Below, piece by piece: positions 1 to 10,612 of a DNA stretch of 64,000 nucleotides. The first letter of the stretch is position 1. Every line of letters starts with the position of its first letter. Origin of the DNA: Vandiemenella viatica (Eukaryota; Arthropoda; Insecta; Orthoptera; Morabidae); contig JARYHS010011408.1 of NCBI GenBank assembly GCA_031002005.1, forward strand, positions 221,133,473-221,197,472, given 5' to 3'. The notes below the pieces were generated by a model. It was not told the DNA's origin, searched no databases, and saw only the letters and a program-made list of their open reading frames with translations. A program made the position numbers and the translations under genes.

Positions 1-960
1 AGATTCATACCTTAAAATGTTTGGCATAAAATAATATGCAACATATGAAAAGATAGTCAATAACTATAGGAAAATACGTTTTTTAGACAAAATAAAAGGT
101 TTGGCTTGACCTCGCAATTTAGCATTTCTGTGGACTTGCAGGTCTGAGACCATAGAAACCACATTTAAATTAAAGAGGAATTTTCACTGAACACACAGAG
201 CGATTTTCTTAAAGATTCCGACAATATTTAAGCTGTAAAAGGGAAATGAAAGTTTAAATGTAATGGTGGGTTAAAAGAATCAGAATAGTAACAAAGTACT
301 AAAGGTAAATAGATAATGGAGAATTAATATTACCAGCAGATAGAGAATTAAAAAAGTTTGAAACATGTTATAGATCGGTAGCACTCCTATATTTGGAGAA
401 AAGTGACATCAAAGTTTTTAACTGACTTTGCGATTATACTCAGGAGTAGATTTCACTATCAAATACATTTTGCATCTAGCCATGTTATATGTCAAAAGTT
501 GAGGAAATTTTTATAGAATATTTTGATAGCAGAATCATTTCACTGACTTAAGAATTGTAGGAATGATGACAGATTTAAAGCTTTTACAACTTTAGCTCGA
601 AACCTAATACCTAGGAAATCACTGAATTGACATTGAAAACAGGTTTCATATCATATCAAATATCAGAATGATCAGAATAAAAATAAGGTTTCCTTTTGTT
701 AAATCAAGTGTATGCTGAGTCAGCTGGGCACAATAGGAATATAAGGAAGCCACGCTGGCCATGGGGGCAGCAGTATTCCAGCAGAAATTGAATGGGGAGG
801 ACGGTGCGTTGGTCTCGTAGTTATATAAAATTTTAATAGTGATGCAACAGGGATGTGGGATGAACTTTTAACTTTCATCTAGGGGTTAGGAGGAAGTTGC
901 TTACGGTGTGAGGATGGTTTAACCTGTAATCATTTATTTCGGATAGAAGTCTGATGCTTT
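1..960 (+). repeat. Divergent LTR-like repeat, copy C
   Basis: This AT-rich stretch has no coding frame. Around 735-785 it carries a TATA-like GGAATATAAGG followed by a GC-richer segment with GGCAGCAGTATTCCAGC. That layout resembles the blocks at 7500-9259, 38860-39990 and, inverted, 13796-15340, where a TATAAATA box is followed by CAGCAGCATTCAAGCC or similar. I read it as a badly decayed long LTR or promoter-bearing repeat. The borders are guesses and no flanking duplication was found. Confidence 0.3.
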
Positions 961-1089
961 TTATTAGTCCCTGCGCTGGTACCCAGTTTATGTAAGCACT
1001 TTTGAAAAAACATATAGTTTCAAATTAACAGGAAGTCTTCTGAGTTTTATTTTATGAACATACCTTTATCTTTTGGGGTATCCTTTTTT

Positions 1090-1555
1090 ATTTTACAAGC
1101 GATTGGTGACCACAGGCAAAGAACAACTAGGGACCAGAACATGGTTAAAACTCAAAGCACTACTGTATGCCCACCACAGTAAGCAGGAGGTGTTTGACAA
1201 GGTGTCAACTGTTATAGTGAAAGCTATCAGAATTTTCCTGGACACTATCTCCGTTTCTGAACTCCGTAGATGGGAACAAGCTTATCAGCATATCCTTGAC
1301 ATCAGATACCTTTGACAGTACCTTGCCAGTGACCCATCACTAATTCTTTATTTCATTTCATTATTATTCCTTTATTTATTTTAAATTTTATTATTACATA
1401 TTTGTTAATCTATTTGTGTGTTCTGCCATTTTCATCTTTAGCAAATGTTGGGTCTGTATTCCCTATCCTTTGTTACATTTATTTGCTAAAAAATTTCCTT
1501 TTTGGCAGAAATTCTGCACAGTCTTCCTCAAGTTTGAATTATAAGATAGGATACG
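1090..1555 (+). mobile_element. Penelope-like element 3' fragment (family PLE2)
   Basis: The last part of a Penelope-like reading frame survives here. It ends near 1314 with residues reading SELRRWEQAYQHILD, which match the C-terminus of the copies at 1968-2348 (minus) and 27431-27649 (plus). The rest, to about 1555, is AT-rich 3' trailer. It is 5' truncated and abuts an oppositely oriented copy of the same family. Confidence 0.6.
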
Positions 1556-2640
1556 GAAAATAAACAGTTACCCATCACCACAGATGAAGGCAGGAGGGCG
1601 AAAAACACGTAAAAACACATAAACAAACTGAATTGCACAATATTTCGACTTAAGTCTTAGTCATGTGGGAGGCGAGACATATGGCAGGGGGAAAGATGTG
1701 GTCACATTCGAGCCTGCCACATGAATGAAGCACAGGCGGAAAACGTGTGGTAGAATTGCCGGGAAAGGGGGGGGGGATAGGCTTGACCAGCGATAAAAGT
1801 GAAACAAATCAATGTAATCTTTGTATAGCATAATTCAAAAAGTTATAATTGAAAATAAAGGAGATACAAGAATTTAAATATATATATAGGGAAAAAAATG
1901 AATTGATGTAATGTACATATAAAAATAACCAACTGTAAAATGAAATGAGAGATGGCAAGTGACAGGTTTAACGTAGGTTTAGGCCAGGGGTGGGTCTGGT
2001 GTCAAGGATATGTTGGTAGGCTAGTTCCCATCTGCGGAGTTCTGAAGGGGTGGTGGTATTAGGAGAAACTCTAATAGCTCTGACTGTGAAACAGGTGTTG
2101 AGGTTGTTTGAATTATGGAAGTTTGCATGAATTGCCACGGGATGGTCTGGGTTGGAAGTATAAACTGTTTGCCCGTGGCCATTCATTCTGTAGGAAAGTT
2201 GTTGAGTGGTGAGACCAATGTAAGAGGCAGTGCAGTGGATGCAGGTGAGTTGGTAAATAAGGTGAGTGGTAGCACATGTGGCATGTCCAATTATAGGGAA
2301 AGATTCGCCTGTGACAGGATTAGAGTAAGTAGTGGTGGCAGGTTGCATGCTGCAAGTTTTACAGCGGGGTCTGTTACACGGGAAAGATCCCTGTGGACCA
2401 AGATGTTGTACAGATTGGGCAGTCTGCTGAAGCAGGTGTGGGGAGCAGTGGGTAGGATTTTGGGAAGGAGGAGACGCATTTCAGGGAAGGAATGTAAGAA
2501 ATCATTTCCACGGCGGAGTATCTGATTGACAGATTCCAGGAAAGGAAAGAACTGGGTGACAAGTGTTGGTCCACGGTCAGCTTTAGGAGGTGCAGAACGA
2601 GGGTTGTGGGTGATGGCACGCGAAATTAGTTTGAATTAAA
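1556..2640 (-). mobile_element. Penelope-like element, 5'-truncated (family PLE2)
   Basis: On the minus strand this runs from about 2640 to a 3' end near 1556. The frame at 2348-1968 contains a GIY-YIG endonuclease-like segment (YQLTCIHCTASYIGLTT), the nuclease usually fused after the reverse transcriptase in Penelope-like elements. Frames at 2479-2291 and 2619-2374 carry upstream parts in other phases, so the copy is frameshifted. The 3' trailer (1581-1760, complement) holds a conserved end found again at 27128-27283, 27950-28114 and 37367-37520. The RT core is missing. Confidence 0.7.
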
Positions 2641-2643
2641 AAT

Positions 2644-2946
2644 TTATAATAGGCCGCATATATCTTTGTGTGTGCAGAAAACCAATTTGTATGTCAACAG
2701 TATACTACCATCAAATAAGGTAATTGGTGGTTTCTTTCTCCATTCAATTTTATCTGCTACTGATGGATCTATGTAATTGTTGTAAACTGTTTCCCCTGAC
2801 CATTCATCCCGGGATAGGTGGTTGATGGTTACATTTCTATATGAACTAGGACAATGGAGGCAGAGTAGTTGATACACGAGTTGTGCTGTGAAACAAGCTG
2901 GATTTCTATATAAAATTTTGTGGACATAATCACACTCATTAATCAC
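2644..2946 (-). pseudogene. Degenerate PLE2 GIY-YIG fragment
   Basis: The minus-strand frame reads AQLVYQLLCLHCPSSYRNVT, followed by an HLS..EWSGETVYN stretch. It aligns by eye to the GIY-YIG region at 1968-2348, but YIG has become YRN. It is a second, older copy lying head to tail with the neighbouring one. Confidence 0.55.
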
Positions 2947-3199
2947 TTTCTGAACAGTGACATTTATCTATGGAAATTTGGCCTCTACACACCTGTCCAT
3001 ACCAAGCCCACAGATTTACAGCAATAATCTTCTCTTCTGCAGTTGCCATCCTTTCCACAGCAAAAGTTTCCTTATAGCCTAGTCATCCTTAGCATCTGCT
3101 GTCATATTGATTTCTGCCATAACTTGTTACAAACCCTCATTTGATACCCCTAGCTCTTTTTGTAAACAAATTTCTTGTGTTGTGACCATCCAATCATAT
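2947..3199. other. No recognisable feature
   Basis: AT-rich sequence between two Penelope-like fragments. I see no coding, RNA or repeat signature. Confidence 0.4.
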
Positions 3200-4010
3200 C
3201 ACAGCTCCAATTATGAATTATCAAAACATGGCTACAGACTGCATATACATTGCAAATTCTATCCTGGTCCTGAATCCATTAATACAGTCCTTCATTTTTA
3301 GTATGACTTTATACATTCATTCCATGAAATGTGCACCCTTCTCTCCAAAATTCTTCCCTCTGCCCCCTATTATTACTTTTGCAGACCATCTAATATTAAT
3401 CTGTTTTGGTTTGTATATACTTCATGACTCTTCCATACTACCAGTTAAGTCTTTACCCTGCAATAGATCATGCATATAGCCACAACCACCTACTCAATCC
3501 TCCCCCATTATTAGACATTACTGGATGCGGTGGGTGAAAGATAATGGTCAGGCCTCATATTTGGTTATACGTATTTCAGTTTCATAGTTCCCAAAATCAC
3601 TCCAGATGAATGCCAAAGTGATTCTTTCCCTGTCCATGAACACAGTCCTCTCTCAGCTGTTATAAACCTCACTGTCAACAAGCTATAAAGTCTTAAAAAC
3701 TTGTTTTAAATGTGTGTAGCAAATTATGTGCCTTCACTGCCTTGGCTGACCACCAGTGAAGATGAATTGTTATTGGTGAATGTGTTACACCAGTAAAAAA
3801 GCACCCTGTGGGATGCCACTACCAGTTCTCACAATTCCAACAATTGTTTCACAATTGAAACTATGGGGGATTTATTCCAGAAAGAAGTCCCCTTCTGAAC
3901 TCCATAGATTGGAACTGGCTTATCAATATATCCTTTATTCTCTCTCTCTCTGTGTGTGCGTACTCTGCTTCACCAGTTTGTCGAAACGTGACATTTCAGC
4001 CATCTAGTTG
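3200..4010 (+). mobile_element. Penelope-like element remnant (family PLE2), interrupted
   Basis: Plus-strand frames at 3213-3479 (KCAPFSPKFFPLPP) and 3780-4007 (SELHRLELAYQYIL) match successive parts of the PLE2 coding region. They are separated by a truncated SINE near 3520-3640. Several stops and phase changes are present, so this is an old copy. A short CT/GT-rich tract follows at 3940-3960. Confidence 0.5.
3520..3640 (+). mobile_element. Truncated tRNA-headed SINE
   Basis: GATGCGGTGGGTGAAAG is followed by GGTCAGGCCTCAT and later CCCAAAATCACTCCAGATGA. This is the same order of motifs as in the better SINE copies at 16171-16410 and 59924-60175. The 3' half is missing. It lies within the 3200-4010 Penelope remnant. 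Confidence 0.5.
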
Positions 4011-4130
4011 ATGCTCTCATCACAGGTTTGCTATCTAATGCTGCTGTCATATATACTGGCTACTGAAAGTGCTTGACTAGCAGACAGAGATGTCATGCAT
4101 CCTGTTATATTCTGAGCGTACGTAACTATA

Positions 4131-5412
4131 CGAGGGCGGTCCGATAAGTAATTAGCCTACAAAAGAAAAAAAGAAAATTTTGGAAAAGTGGCGATTTATT
4201 TCTCAACATAGTCTTCTTTTAGCGCGATACACTTGACCCAGCGATGCTCCAACTTCTTTAACCCATCTGAAAAATATGTTTTCTGGAGATCTGCAAAGTA
4301 GGCCTTCGTGATGGCGATAACCTCCTCATTGGACTCAAATTTCTGCCTGGCGAGTGTCTTCTTCAAGTTTGGAAACAAAAAGAAGTAGCTCGGGGCCATA
4401 TCTGGAGAATATGGTGGATGGGGCCAGCAGTTCGTAGCCCAATTCGACCAATTTGGCCGTGGTGACGGCGAAGGTGTGAACAGTGCGTTTTCATGGTGTA
4501 AGAACACTTTCTTCTTCACCAGATGGGGCTGTATTTTCTGCAATTCAGCGTCAAATCGGCCCAATAATGCGGCATAGTAAAGCCCTGTGATCGTTTTTTC
4601 CCTTCCCCAGGTAGTTGGTGTAGATCACACCTTGTGAATCCCAGAAAACGGTGGCCTTTACCACTCCCGCCGATGGAACAGTCTTCACCTTTTTTGGAGT
4701 CCATTCACCAGGTAAAGTCCACTGTTTTGACTGTTCCTTGGTCTCTGGTGTGTACCAGTGGAATCATGTTTCATCGACGGTCACGTAACGACGTAGAAAC
4801 CCCCTTGGAATGCGCTTAAACAGCGTCAAACACTGCTGTGAAGTGGTCTCCCAGTTGCGCTTGTTTTCCGGAGTGAGCAAACGCTGCACCCATCGCACTG
4901 ACAGCTTTCTCATGCCCAAAATTTCATGCAATATATGACCCACGCAGTCTTTTGAGATTCCTTCTGTCCCAGCAATCTCATGCACCTTCAATCGGCAGTC
5001 TGCCAATATGTTTTGTCACGTTATCCTCCATGGTAATCGTTTTTGGGGCACTTAGGCGTGGCTCATCAAAAACCAATGTGCGACCATGTTGAAACTCGTT
5101 AAACCAATTTTTGACAGTCGCCATCAAAGGAGAAGAGTCACCATATGCAGCATCCAAGTGCTCTTTGATTTCGCTGTGCGATTTTCCTTCAAAAACAAGA
5201 ATCGAATCACCGACTGATATTGCTCTTTTTCAATTTTTCTAAAATCTGCGGACACTCCCACTTTCACACGTGATCAAAACAAAACTACGAGTCCGATTTG
5301 GCTGAAATTTTAACAATAGCCGTCTAAGATAATGTACTACACGATAATAGATTTCTCTGGCGACAGTGGCACCATCGGGAAGAGAGGCTAAGTACTTATC
5401 GGACCTACCTTG
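4131..5412 (-). mobile_element. mariner-family DNA transposon, complete ends
   Basis: This is a 1,282-bp element with terminal inverted repeats. The left end starts CGAGGGCGGTCCGATAAGTA. The right end, read on the complement, starts CAAGGTAGGTCCGATAAGTA. TA dinucleotides flank both ends (4129-4130 and 5413-5414), as expected for Tc1/mariner insertion. Size and ends fit a full-length mariner. The transposase inside is dead. I did not assign a subfamily. Confidence 0.9.
4196..5258 (-). pseudogene. mariner transposase, inactivated
   Basis: Mariner transposases cut and paste their own DNA using a DD34D catalytic triad. The minus strand shows the family's parts in order. The N-terminal FRKIEKEQY region lies near 5258-5200, NEFQHGRT near 5100, the first-Asp motif VDET near 4764, and the C-terminal YSPDMAPSYFFLFPN near 4390. 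The pieces are in different phases (4764-5006, 4516-4704, 4196-4564), so there are at least two frameshifts. The second catalytic site reads HHEN where HxDN is usual. The third reads APSY where APSD is usual. Both acidic positions appear lost, so activity is very unlikely. Confidence 0.88.
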
Positions 5413-5429
5413 TAAATGAACGAATTGTT

Positions 5430-5700
5430 GTCATGTTTGTGTCTCTTCTCGATTCCATTACTTCTCTCTGACTTACCTTGGCCCCTGTCTCCTCTCTTTA
5501 GCTAGAACATTGGCCTCATCATATATATTTTCATGTACACTGTTAGCTGAATACTGAACTGCAACTGAATTAATCACAGTGTTTTTTTTTAGGTATCTAA
5601 CATGTCCTTTGAGCCTCTCCTTTATGGTGTATTGTGTTCCTCTGATAAATGCCACCCAAACTGTAAGGAATTTAATGGATGCCTGGCAGCTACCTCCTAT
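5430..5700 (-). pseudogene. Possible Penelope-like GIY-YIG C-terminal fragment
   Basis: The minus-strand frame 5655-5473 reads RGTQYTIKERLKGHVRYLKK, then a SVAVQYSANSVH stretch and later EANVLAKERR. This resembles the part of Penelope-type GIY-YIG domains after the YIG motif (KxRLKEH, SAVAEH, VLA). The upstream GIY part is not readable. The match is by eye and the identity is tentative. Confidence 0.4.
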
Positions 5701-6130
5701 GCTTGATGACTATAAGCACATTTCGTATCTTATTGGGAGCCCTATACATGTGACTGAAGTACAGGAAGTAGTCTTCTTTTTCTGTTCAAACAATTCCAAC
5801 AATTCTTGCCATTGTTTTCTTTCTAGTTTCTTTCCCCAGTTGGCTTATTATCACTTGGCAATTAAATATCCTGTTTCCTGTCAGCTTGTCAATGTAATTA
5901 CTTCATTCATTCTACCTTCGTATATCTTCTATGCCACATTGCTCAGAGATGCCTTCATTATACCATTGATCTTGTCTTCTGATACTGGTGATTTTTAGTA
6001 GAGTTTGCATTTCAGTCATCTTCAAATTTTTTTCTGGTTTTAACTGTGTACAATCTTGTTTCTGCAACATGTATCATTAGCTGCCATATATTTGCCATAA
6101 AAAGTTTTACTTTTTGTTTCTGATGAAGAA
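5701..6130. other. No recognisable feature
   Basis: AT-rich sequence with one open plus-strand frame (5579-5998) that has no recognisable motif and no splice context. I do not call it a gene. Confidence 0.4.
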
Positions 6131-6149
6131 ATTTGTTGAACTATATGGT

Positions 6150-7475
6150 GTCATTTAAACAAGTTGAGAGCTTGTTGCATCACAACTTGATATGGCCCAT
6201 CATACTTCCTTAGAGGGCATTTCATGATGATATGCTCTATACTCTGGGAAGGAGCTTTGTAGTCAAAGACAGGAGAACTCTTAAGTCCCCACTTATGGAG
6301 CATGGCACTGCATTTGGCATGGCCTGTCCTTAGGCAGGTCGTTTGAACCACTGGTCTCTCTTTAGATGGAATGCCGGAAGTCCAGTTTGTAGGATCTTTA
6401 ATACCTTGATATTTCACAGAAGTAGAGTTCCAGCTTTGTCGCAATTTTTCCTTGACATCAAAGTCAAATATGTCATGGATTTCTGGATTTAAGATGAGTG
6501 AGGGGGTAGGTCATTTGGGATCTTGTGAATTGGGAGATTCTGTGGATGGTCAGGATGATGTAATTTTATGTCATGGATGTTTGGATTTAAGATGAGTGGG
6601 GGTAGATTATTTAGGATCTTATGAATTGGGAGGTCCTGTGGATGGTCAGGATGATTTAATTTTATCCAATCACGTGCCATAGCTTCTTGGCATCATATGT
6701 CTGGAGGTGGTATATTGCCGATAATATGTAACCAGGGGCTGTGGTGGATTTTAGTGTGCCAGTTATTACCCTCATACTTTCATTAAGATGAATGTCAGTT
6801 TTTCTAGTGTAAGCACTATGTTGCCATGATGGGGCACAGTACTTGGCAACAGGGTAAACCATGGTGAGGGCAGTTGTCTGCATCAGCTCCCCACGAACTA
6901 CTACCTAGCTTTTTCATGAAGTGTTCCATGTTTTAAGTTTCTGACTAGTGTTTTCCAGGCGTTTTTGAATGTTTAGGAATGGTCAAAGGCAATGCCAAGA
7001 TATTTAGGGTAGAAATTACGTTTCACTCTTTGGTGGTAGTTCACTTTGAGCTGCTGATATGCTATTATATTGCTCAAATGCAATGCACATACTTCTGTCT
7101 TCATTGGGTTTGGACAAAGTCTCCACTTCATATAGTAAGCATTCAATGTTTCTAAATCGTTTGAGAGGATGCTTTCACCTTCCTCTAGTGTGGCAATTTG
7201 GAGAGCAATAGCTAAGTCATCAGCTTAGCAGAATTTATGCTGACTGGTTGAAGAGCAATGGAGATAGTACTGACCCTTGAGGTAATCCATTTTTTACTGT
7301 GAATGACTGACTTGTCTTTCACCCAAAGATGACCTTGAAATATCAGCTTGTCAGCATGTTCTTCAAGAGTGATGTTTGTTTCCTGCAGGGTACATGCTTC
7401 TTTAAGTTTAAGTAGTAGTCCATCCAGCCAAACCATATCATATGCTGCTGTTAGTGACAAAAGCTACTGATGTCT
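6150..7475 (-). mobile_element. Non-LTR retrotransposon fragment (family LINE3)
   Basis: Minus-strand pieces in order show an RT motif A-like segment (SLTAAYDMVWLDGLLLKL, near 7460-7400) and a motif C-like ADDLAIA after an in-frame stop (near 7227-7203). An RT C-terminal segment VYPVAKYCAPSWQHSAYTRK follows (6883-6662), then CLRTGHAKCSAMLHKWG (near 6350-6280). Phases change repeatedly. Related pieces lie at 29165-29860 and 47340-48330. I did not decide the clade. Confidence 0.65.
6468..6680. repeat. Tandem duplication of about 107 bp inside LINE3
   Basis: The block from ATGTCATGGAT through GGATTTAAGATGAGTG and GGATGGTCAGGATGAT to TAATTTTAT occurs twice in a row with few differences. The second GGATTTAAGATGAGTG is about 107 bp after the first. 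It probably arose after the LINE inserted. Confidence 0.7.
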
Positions 7476-7499
7476 TTTAACTTCTTCTAAAATCCAGCC

Positions 7500-9259
7500 T
7501 CAATATATGATGATGTAACACATCTTAGAATTTCACATAACGAAATTAGTTTCCAAGATAGCGAGTTCAATTGAAGTATATGGTACCACCCTTTTAAAGC
7601 CATTTTTATAGTCAATTTTGATAATAATTCCCAGTAATATGTCTAATATAAGCATTCATTCAAGTATGAACAGTAAATTCAATAGTTAGATTCATTTAAA
7701 CAGCTGTTGAGAAACTTAACCTCAGAATTGGATAGGTAGTATTTGACTTTCATATAATTTCGCTAAATCAGTATATTTCTTTAGTTCAAAAGATGTTTAG
7801 GTAAATAGACAGCCAGAAGATGATTAAGTTTGTTGTTAGAAGATCATACTTAGAGTCTAAATATGTTGAAAAGTGATTGGCCGGTTTAGAATTTTGTAAT
7901 GTAATTTTCCACTCTAAAATCAAAGTATTCAGTCATTAGAAAACGGTTAAGGAGTCAAGTAATAGATGGAAAGTAGCGTAATTTTTATTTAAACAACATA
8001 TTAAAATTTTGGAAAATTTCTTGTATTCTAAAGATCGTTTTTTAAATATAATTTGGTATAGCAAAACATGTGCTTCATGTAAAAGTTAAATATTTCAGTC
8101 TTATTCAGGAATTCATGAAAAGAAATTATGTTCAGAGTAAAGTTTATTTAAATATAAGGGTTTCTGAAAAAGTTTTATTTCATAATATTAAAGCATTTGA
8201 ATATTAAAGCATTTGATAGGTTTTGGCGCCAGAAATGATTGCATAAGTTCAGCTCAAATTTGATACGCATTCGAGAGGAATAATATTCTAAAATTTGTAA
8301 TAAATCAGGGAATATACTTAGAGATTCCAAATTTTTACAGTAACAGTTTTTCAATATGGAGATTTGTTTGAAGCCATTTTCAAGTCGATATTCTGAATAT
8401 TTCAAGTAGTCAAATTTTGTTTTCGAATTTTATACCACTTTCAAAATTAGGTAAAATACTTTATTTGATATCAGAGGATAGATGAGCAGTAGGAGAATAG
8501 AATAACATTTGTTTCAGCTCGGTAGGAGTAATATTTCAAAAGTTATGGCAATCACATCTTAATGACTCTTTTCTGACAAAACTATTAAAGTTAGGAAAAA
8601 TTTTATAATAACTTAATTTGACGTTTGTAACAATATCTAGCAACTACCAAAATTTCAGAAAAATAGGATTATTTTTGGTGTCATGATCAAATGGTATTGC
8701 GAAATATTCGTCAAAAACTGATCAGTTATCGTATAAGTTTGATGGGAACGGCAGAAAAAGGCTCGATCCTATAAATACCCCCTCCAGAACCTACCCTCGT
8801 GGAGTCCAGCAGCAGCATTCAAGCCGTATAGAAACATTATGTAGGGCGGTAGCTAACTTCTGGCTCGTGGCGTGGCAAAGTACAAAGTTACTGTAGTGAC
8901 GGTTGAATTTTTACCATCATGAGAGAAAGTTTATTTTAAAATCTCATGTAGCTAAGTTGCTGTGGGGACGTGAGGTTTGGTCATGCTCGAGTGGTCTGTC
9001 GAATCTGTAAAATGATTTTCGGAGAAATTGTCTGATTGCCGGTGCAGTTTTCTGACTTTGTAATATTTTGAAGAATATAGTTATCTTATCAGAATGGACT
9101 AGTTATCATTGAACTTTTACCTTTCCATAGTTTTGGGTTAAAACTAAGGTGGCGGCCGAGTTATCAAATAAGTCAGAACTGTAACATCCTAGGCTATGCA
9201 CGGTTATAGCTGAGACCAAGTGTTTATGCTAACCCCCGGCATAAGCTTGTCGTCTTACA
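7500..9259 (+). repeat. Long LTR-like repeat, copy A
   Basis: This is an AT-rich block of about 1.7 kb. It contains TATAAATACCCCCTCC near 8771, then CCAGCAGCAGCATTCAAGCC. Further on are AAGGTGGCGGCCGAGTTATC near 9150 and an end reading CGTCTTACA at 9259. The same order of motifs occurs inverted at 13796-15340 (GGCGGCCGAG complement near 13905, TATAAATAG complement near 14275). A TATA box followed by a GC-richer block and a TTACA end suggests a solo LTR. No target-site duplication was found, so the left border is approximate. Confidence 0.45.
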
Positions 9260-10165
9260 ATGTCAGTGCTATGCTTGTTCACAACAGCTCTGTTTGAATC
9301 TGAAACATGCCTGGTATGTTGTTGTTATGTTATTTATTATTCCTTCAATACGGTTAAGGATGAGGCATTATAGAAACTTATAGCAAACACTGAGTAGAAC
9401 AGTGGGTCAAAAGCTTGAAGCATCATCTACTGGTTTGCCTGATTTGAGGATTGCAAAGGTGTGAGCCATCTTGAATTATTATACATCTTCAATATAGATT
9501 CTCAAAATACTCAGCTCACTCGTGTTACTAATTTTCTTTTATTTCCTTCCTATATTTTCTTATCTTTCATATTTGTTTCTATTGCCTATATAAATTATAG
9601 TTGTTGATTTTTGTATGCTTCACAATAGTCAGTTTTTATTACTCTGATTTGCCCATTATTTTTATAGTGCTCATCCAAGGTTTTTGTTGATTTGTTCTAA
9701 AGGTAAAGTTTTTATTTCGTATCTGGTATTTGTTTAATTTCTTCACAGAACCAAAGCTTGTAGCATTTAAACTGATTTGTCTTGTTCATTTTTCTGGTGC
9801 CCACTGTGAGACTACTACAGATTTATTTAAGTTTTTGTCAGCATATTTTGCTACCTTTTTCTTCAGTCAGTTGTTGTTATATACATAGTTCCAAGCTTAA
9901 TTTTTCTATTTATGAACATAATTTTTTCTTAGGCCTTTTTTATAGTGATGTATAATGTCCCCAGTAACAGGTTGTGATTGCACTTTATATTAACCAGTTA
10001 TCTGAGAGGAGTCTATCCTTTTTAACCGATAATAGAAAGATGACTTCTAATGTCTCATAATCTATTTTTATGTTTCATATCATGGTCAAATAATGTGTAA
10101 TTAATCTTTAGGTCATCATCCATGCAGATTTTTGTGAGCAGATCTCCATGATCATCACTAATATT
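9260..10165. other. No confident feature
   Basis: T-rich plus strand with no coding signature. Part of it may be decayed LINE sequence continuous with the endonuclease-like fragment that follows. Confidence 0.35.
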
Positions 10166-10169
10166 TGTG

Positions 10170-10300
10170 TTGAACCTTTATTTCACCCCTTCAATTATAC
10201 TATTTCCAACACTCACATTAAAGTCTTCCATAATCATAGTCACTTCATCTTGGTGTAATGAATCCAGGTGTTCATGAAATATCTCATGGAACTTCTATAT
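10170..10300 (-). pseudogene. Possible LINE endonuclease fragment
   Basis: One minus-strand frame over about 10200-10260 reads LHQDEVTMIMEDFNVSVGN. This resembles the GDFN..VG motif of the endonuclease/exonuclease/phosphatase domain in non-LTR retrotransposons, with Gly replaced by Glu. Only this short stretch is readable, so confidence is modest. Confidence 0.4.
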
Positions 10301-10476
10301 TTCTAAATAGAAAATAAAAATAGAATGATCATTCACAAATTTGAGGAAACTTTTAAAAATTTTCCTAATATCATTCATTTAAAGTAACTGTAGGAACTGC
10401 AAGAGACAGCCATTTGTTGTTTTTTTCCTACATTTTGGTTCATTTTTGACTAATTAGACTGGCGTACTGTTTTTAG

Positions 10477-10612
10477 GAAATGGCGATCCAGATGATTGAT
10501 TCAATGAAAAGGAAAGAAAATGTTATGGAATCTCTAGAGTGTCGTATTTGCAACCCTCCTCGTTCATTCACAGCTCCGACAACTCTCATCAGTCATTATA
10601 GGAGCCATGCAG
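10477..10612 (+). CDS. C2H2 zinc-finger gene, exon with finger 1
   Basis: This is the first recognisable coding exon of a zinc-finger protein that probably binds DNA in the nucleus. A TTTTTAG acceptor ends at 10476. The exon opens GAA ATG, with the ATG at 10480 in good context (G at -3 and +4). A TAG at 10474-10476 is in frame, so translation starts here unless an upstream exon is spliced on. The donor at 10613 is GTGGGT and the exon ends in phase 1. Numbered from this ATG, finger 1 has Cys21, Cys24, His39 and His43. Its second Cys-to-His spacing is 14 rather than the usual 12, with two extra residues (CNPPRSF) before the conserved Phe. The next exon continues the frame as HAG-IKPYEC, matching a finger linker. 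I do not recognise the orthologue. Confidence 0.88.

Noticed and set aside
7514..9259. Exact LTR borders TGTAA...TTACA for copy A
   Set aside because: The inverted ends fit, but the flanks do not match each other, and the equivalent borders of copy B also lack a duplication.
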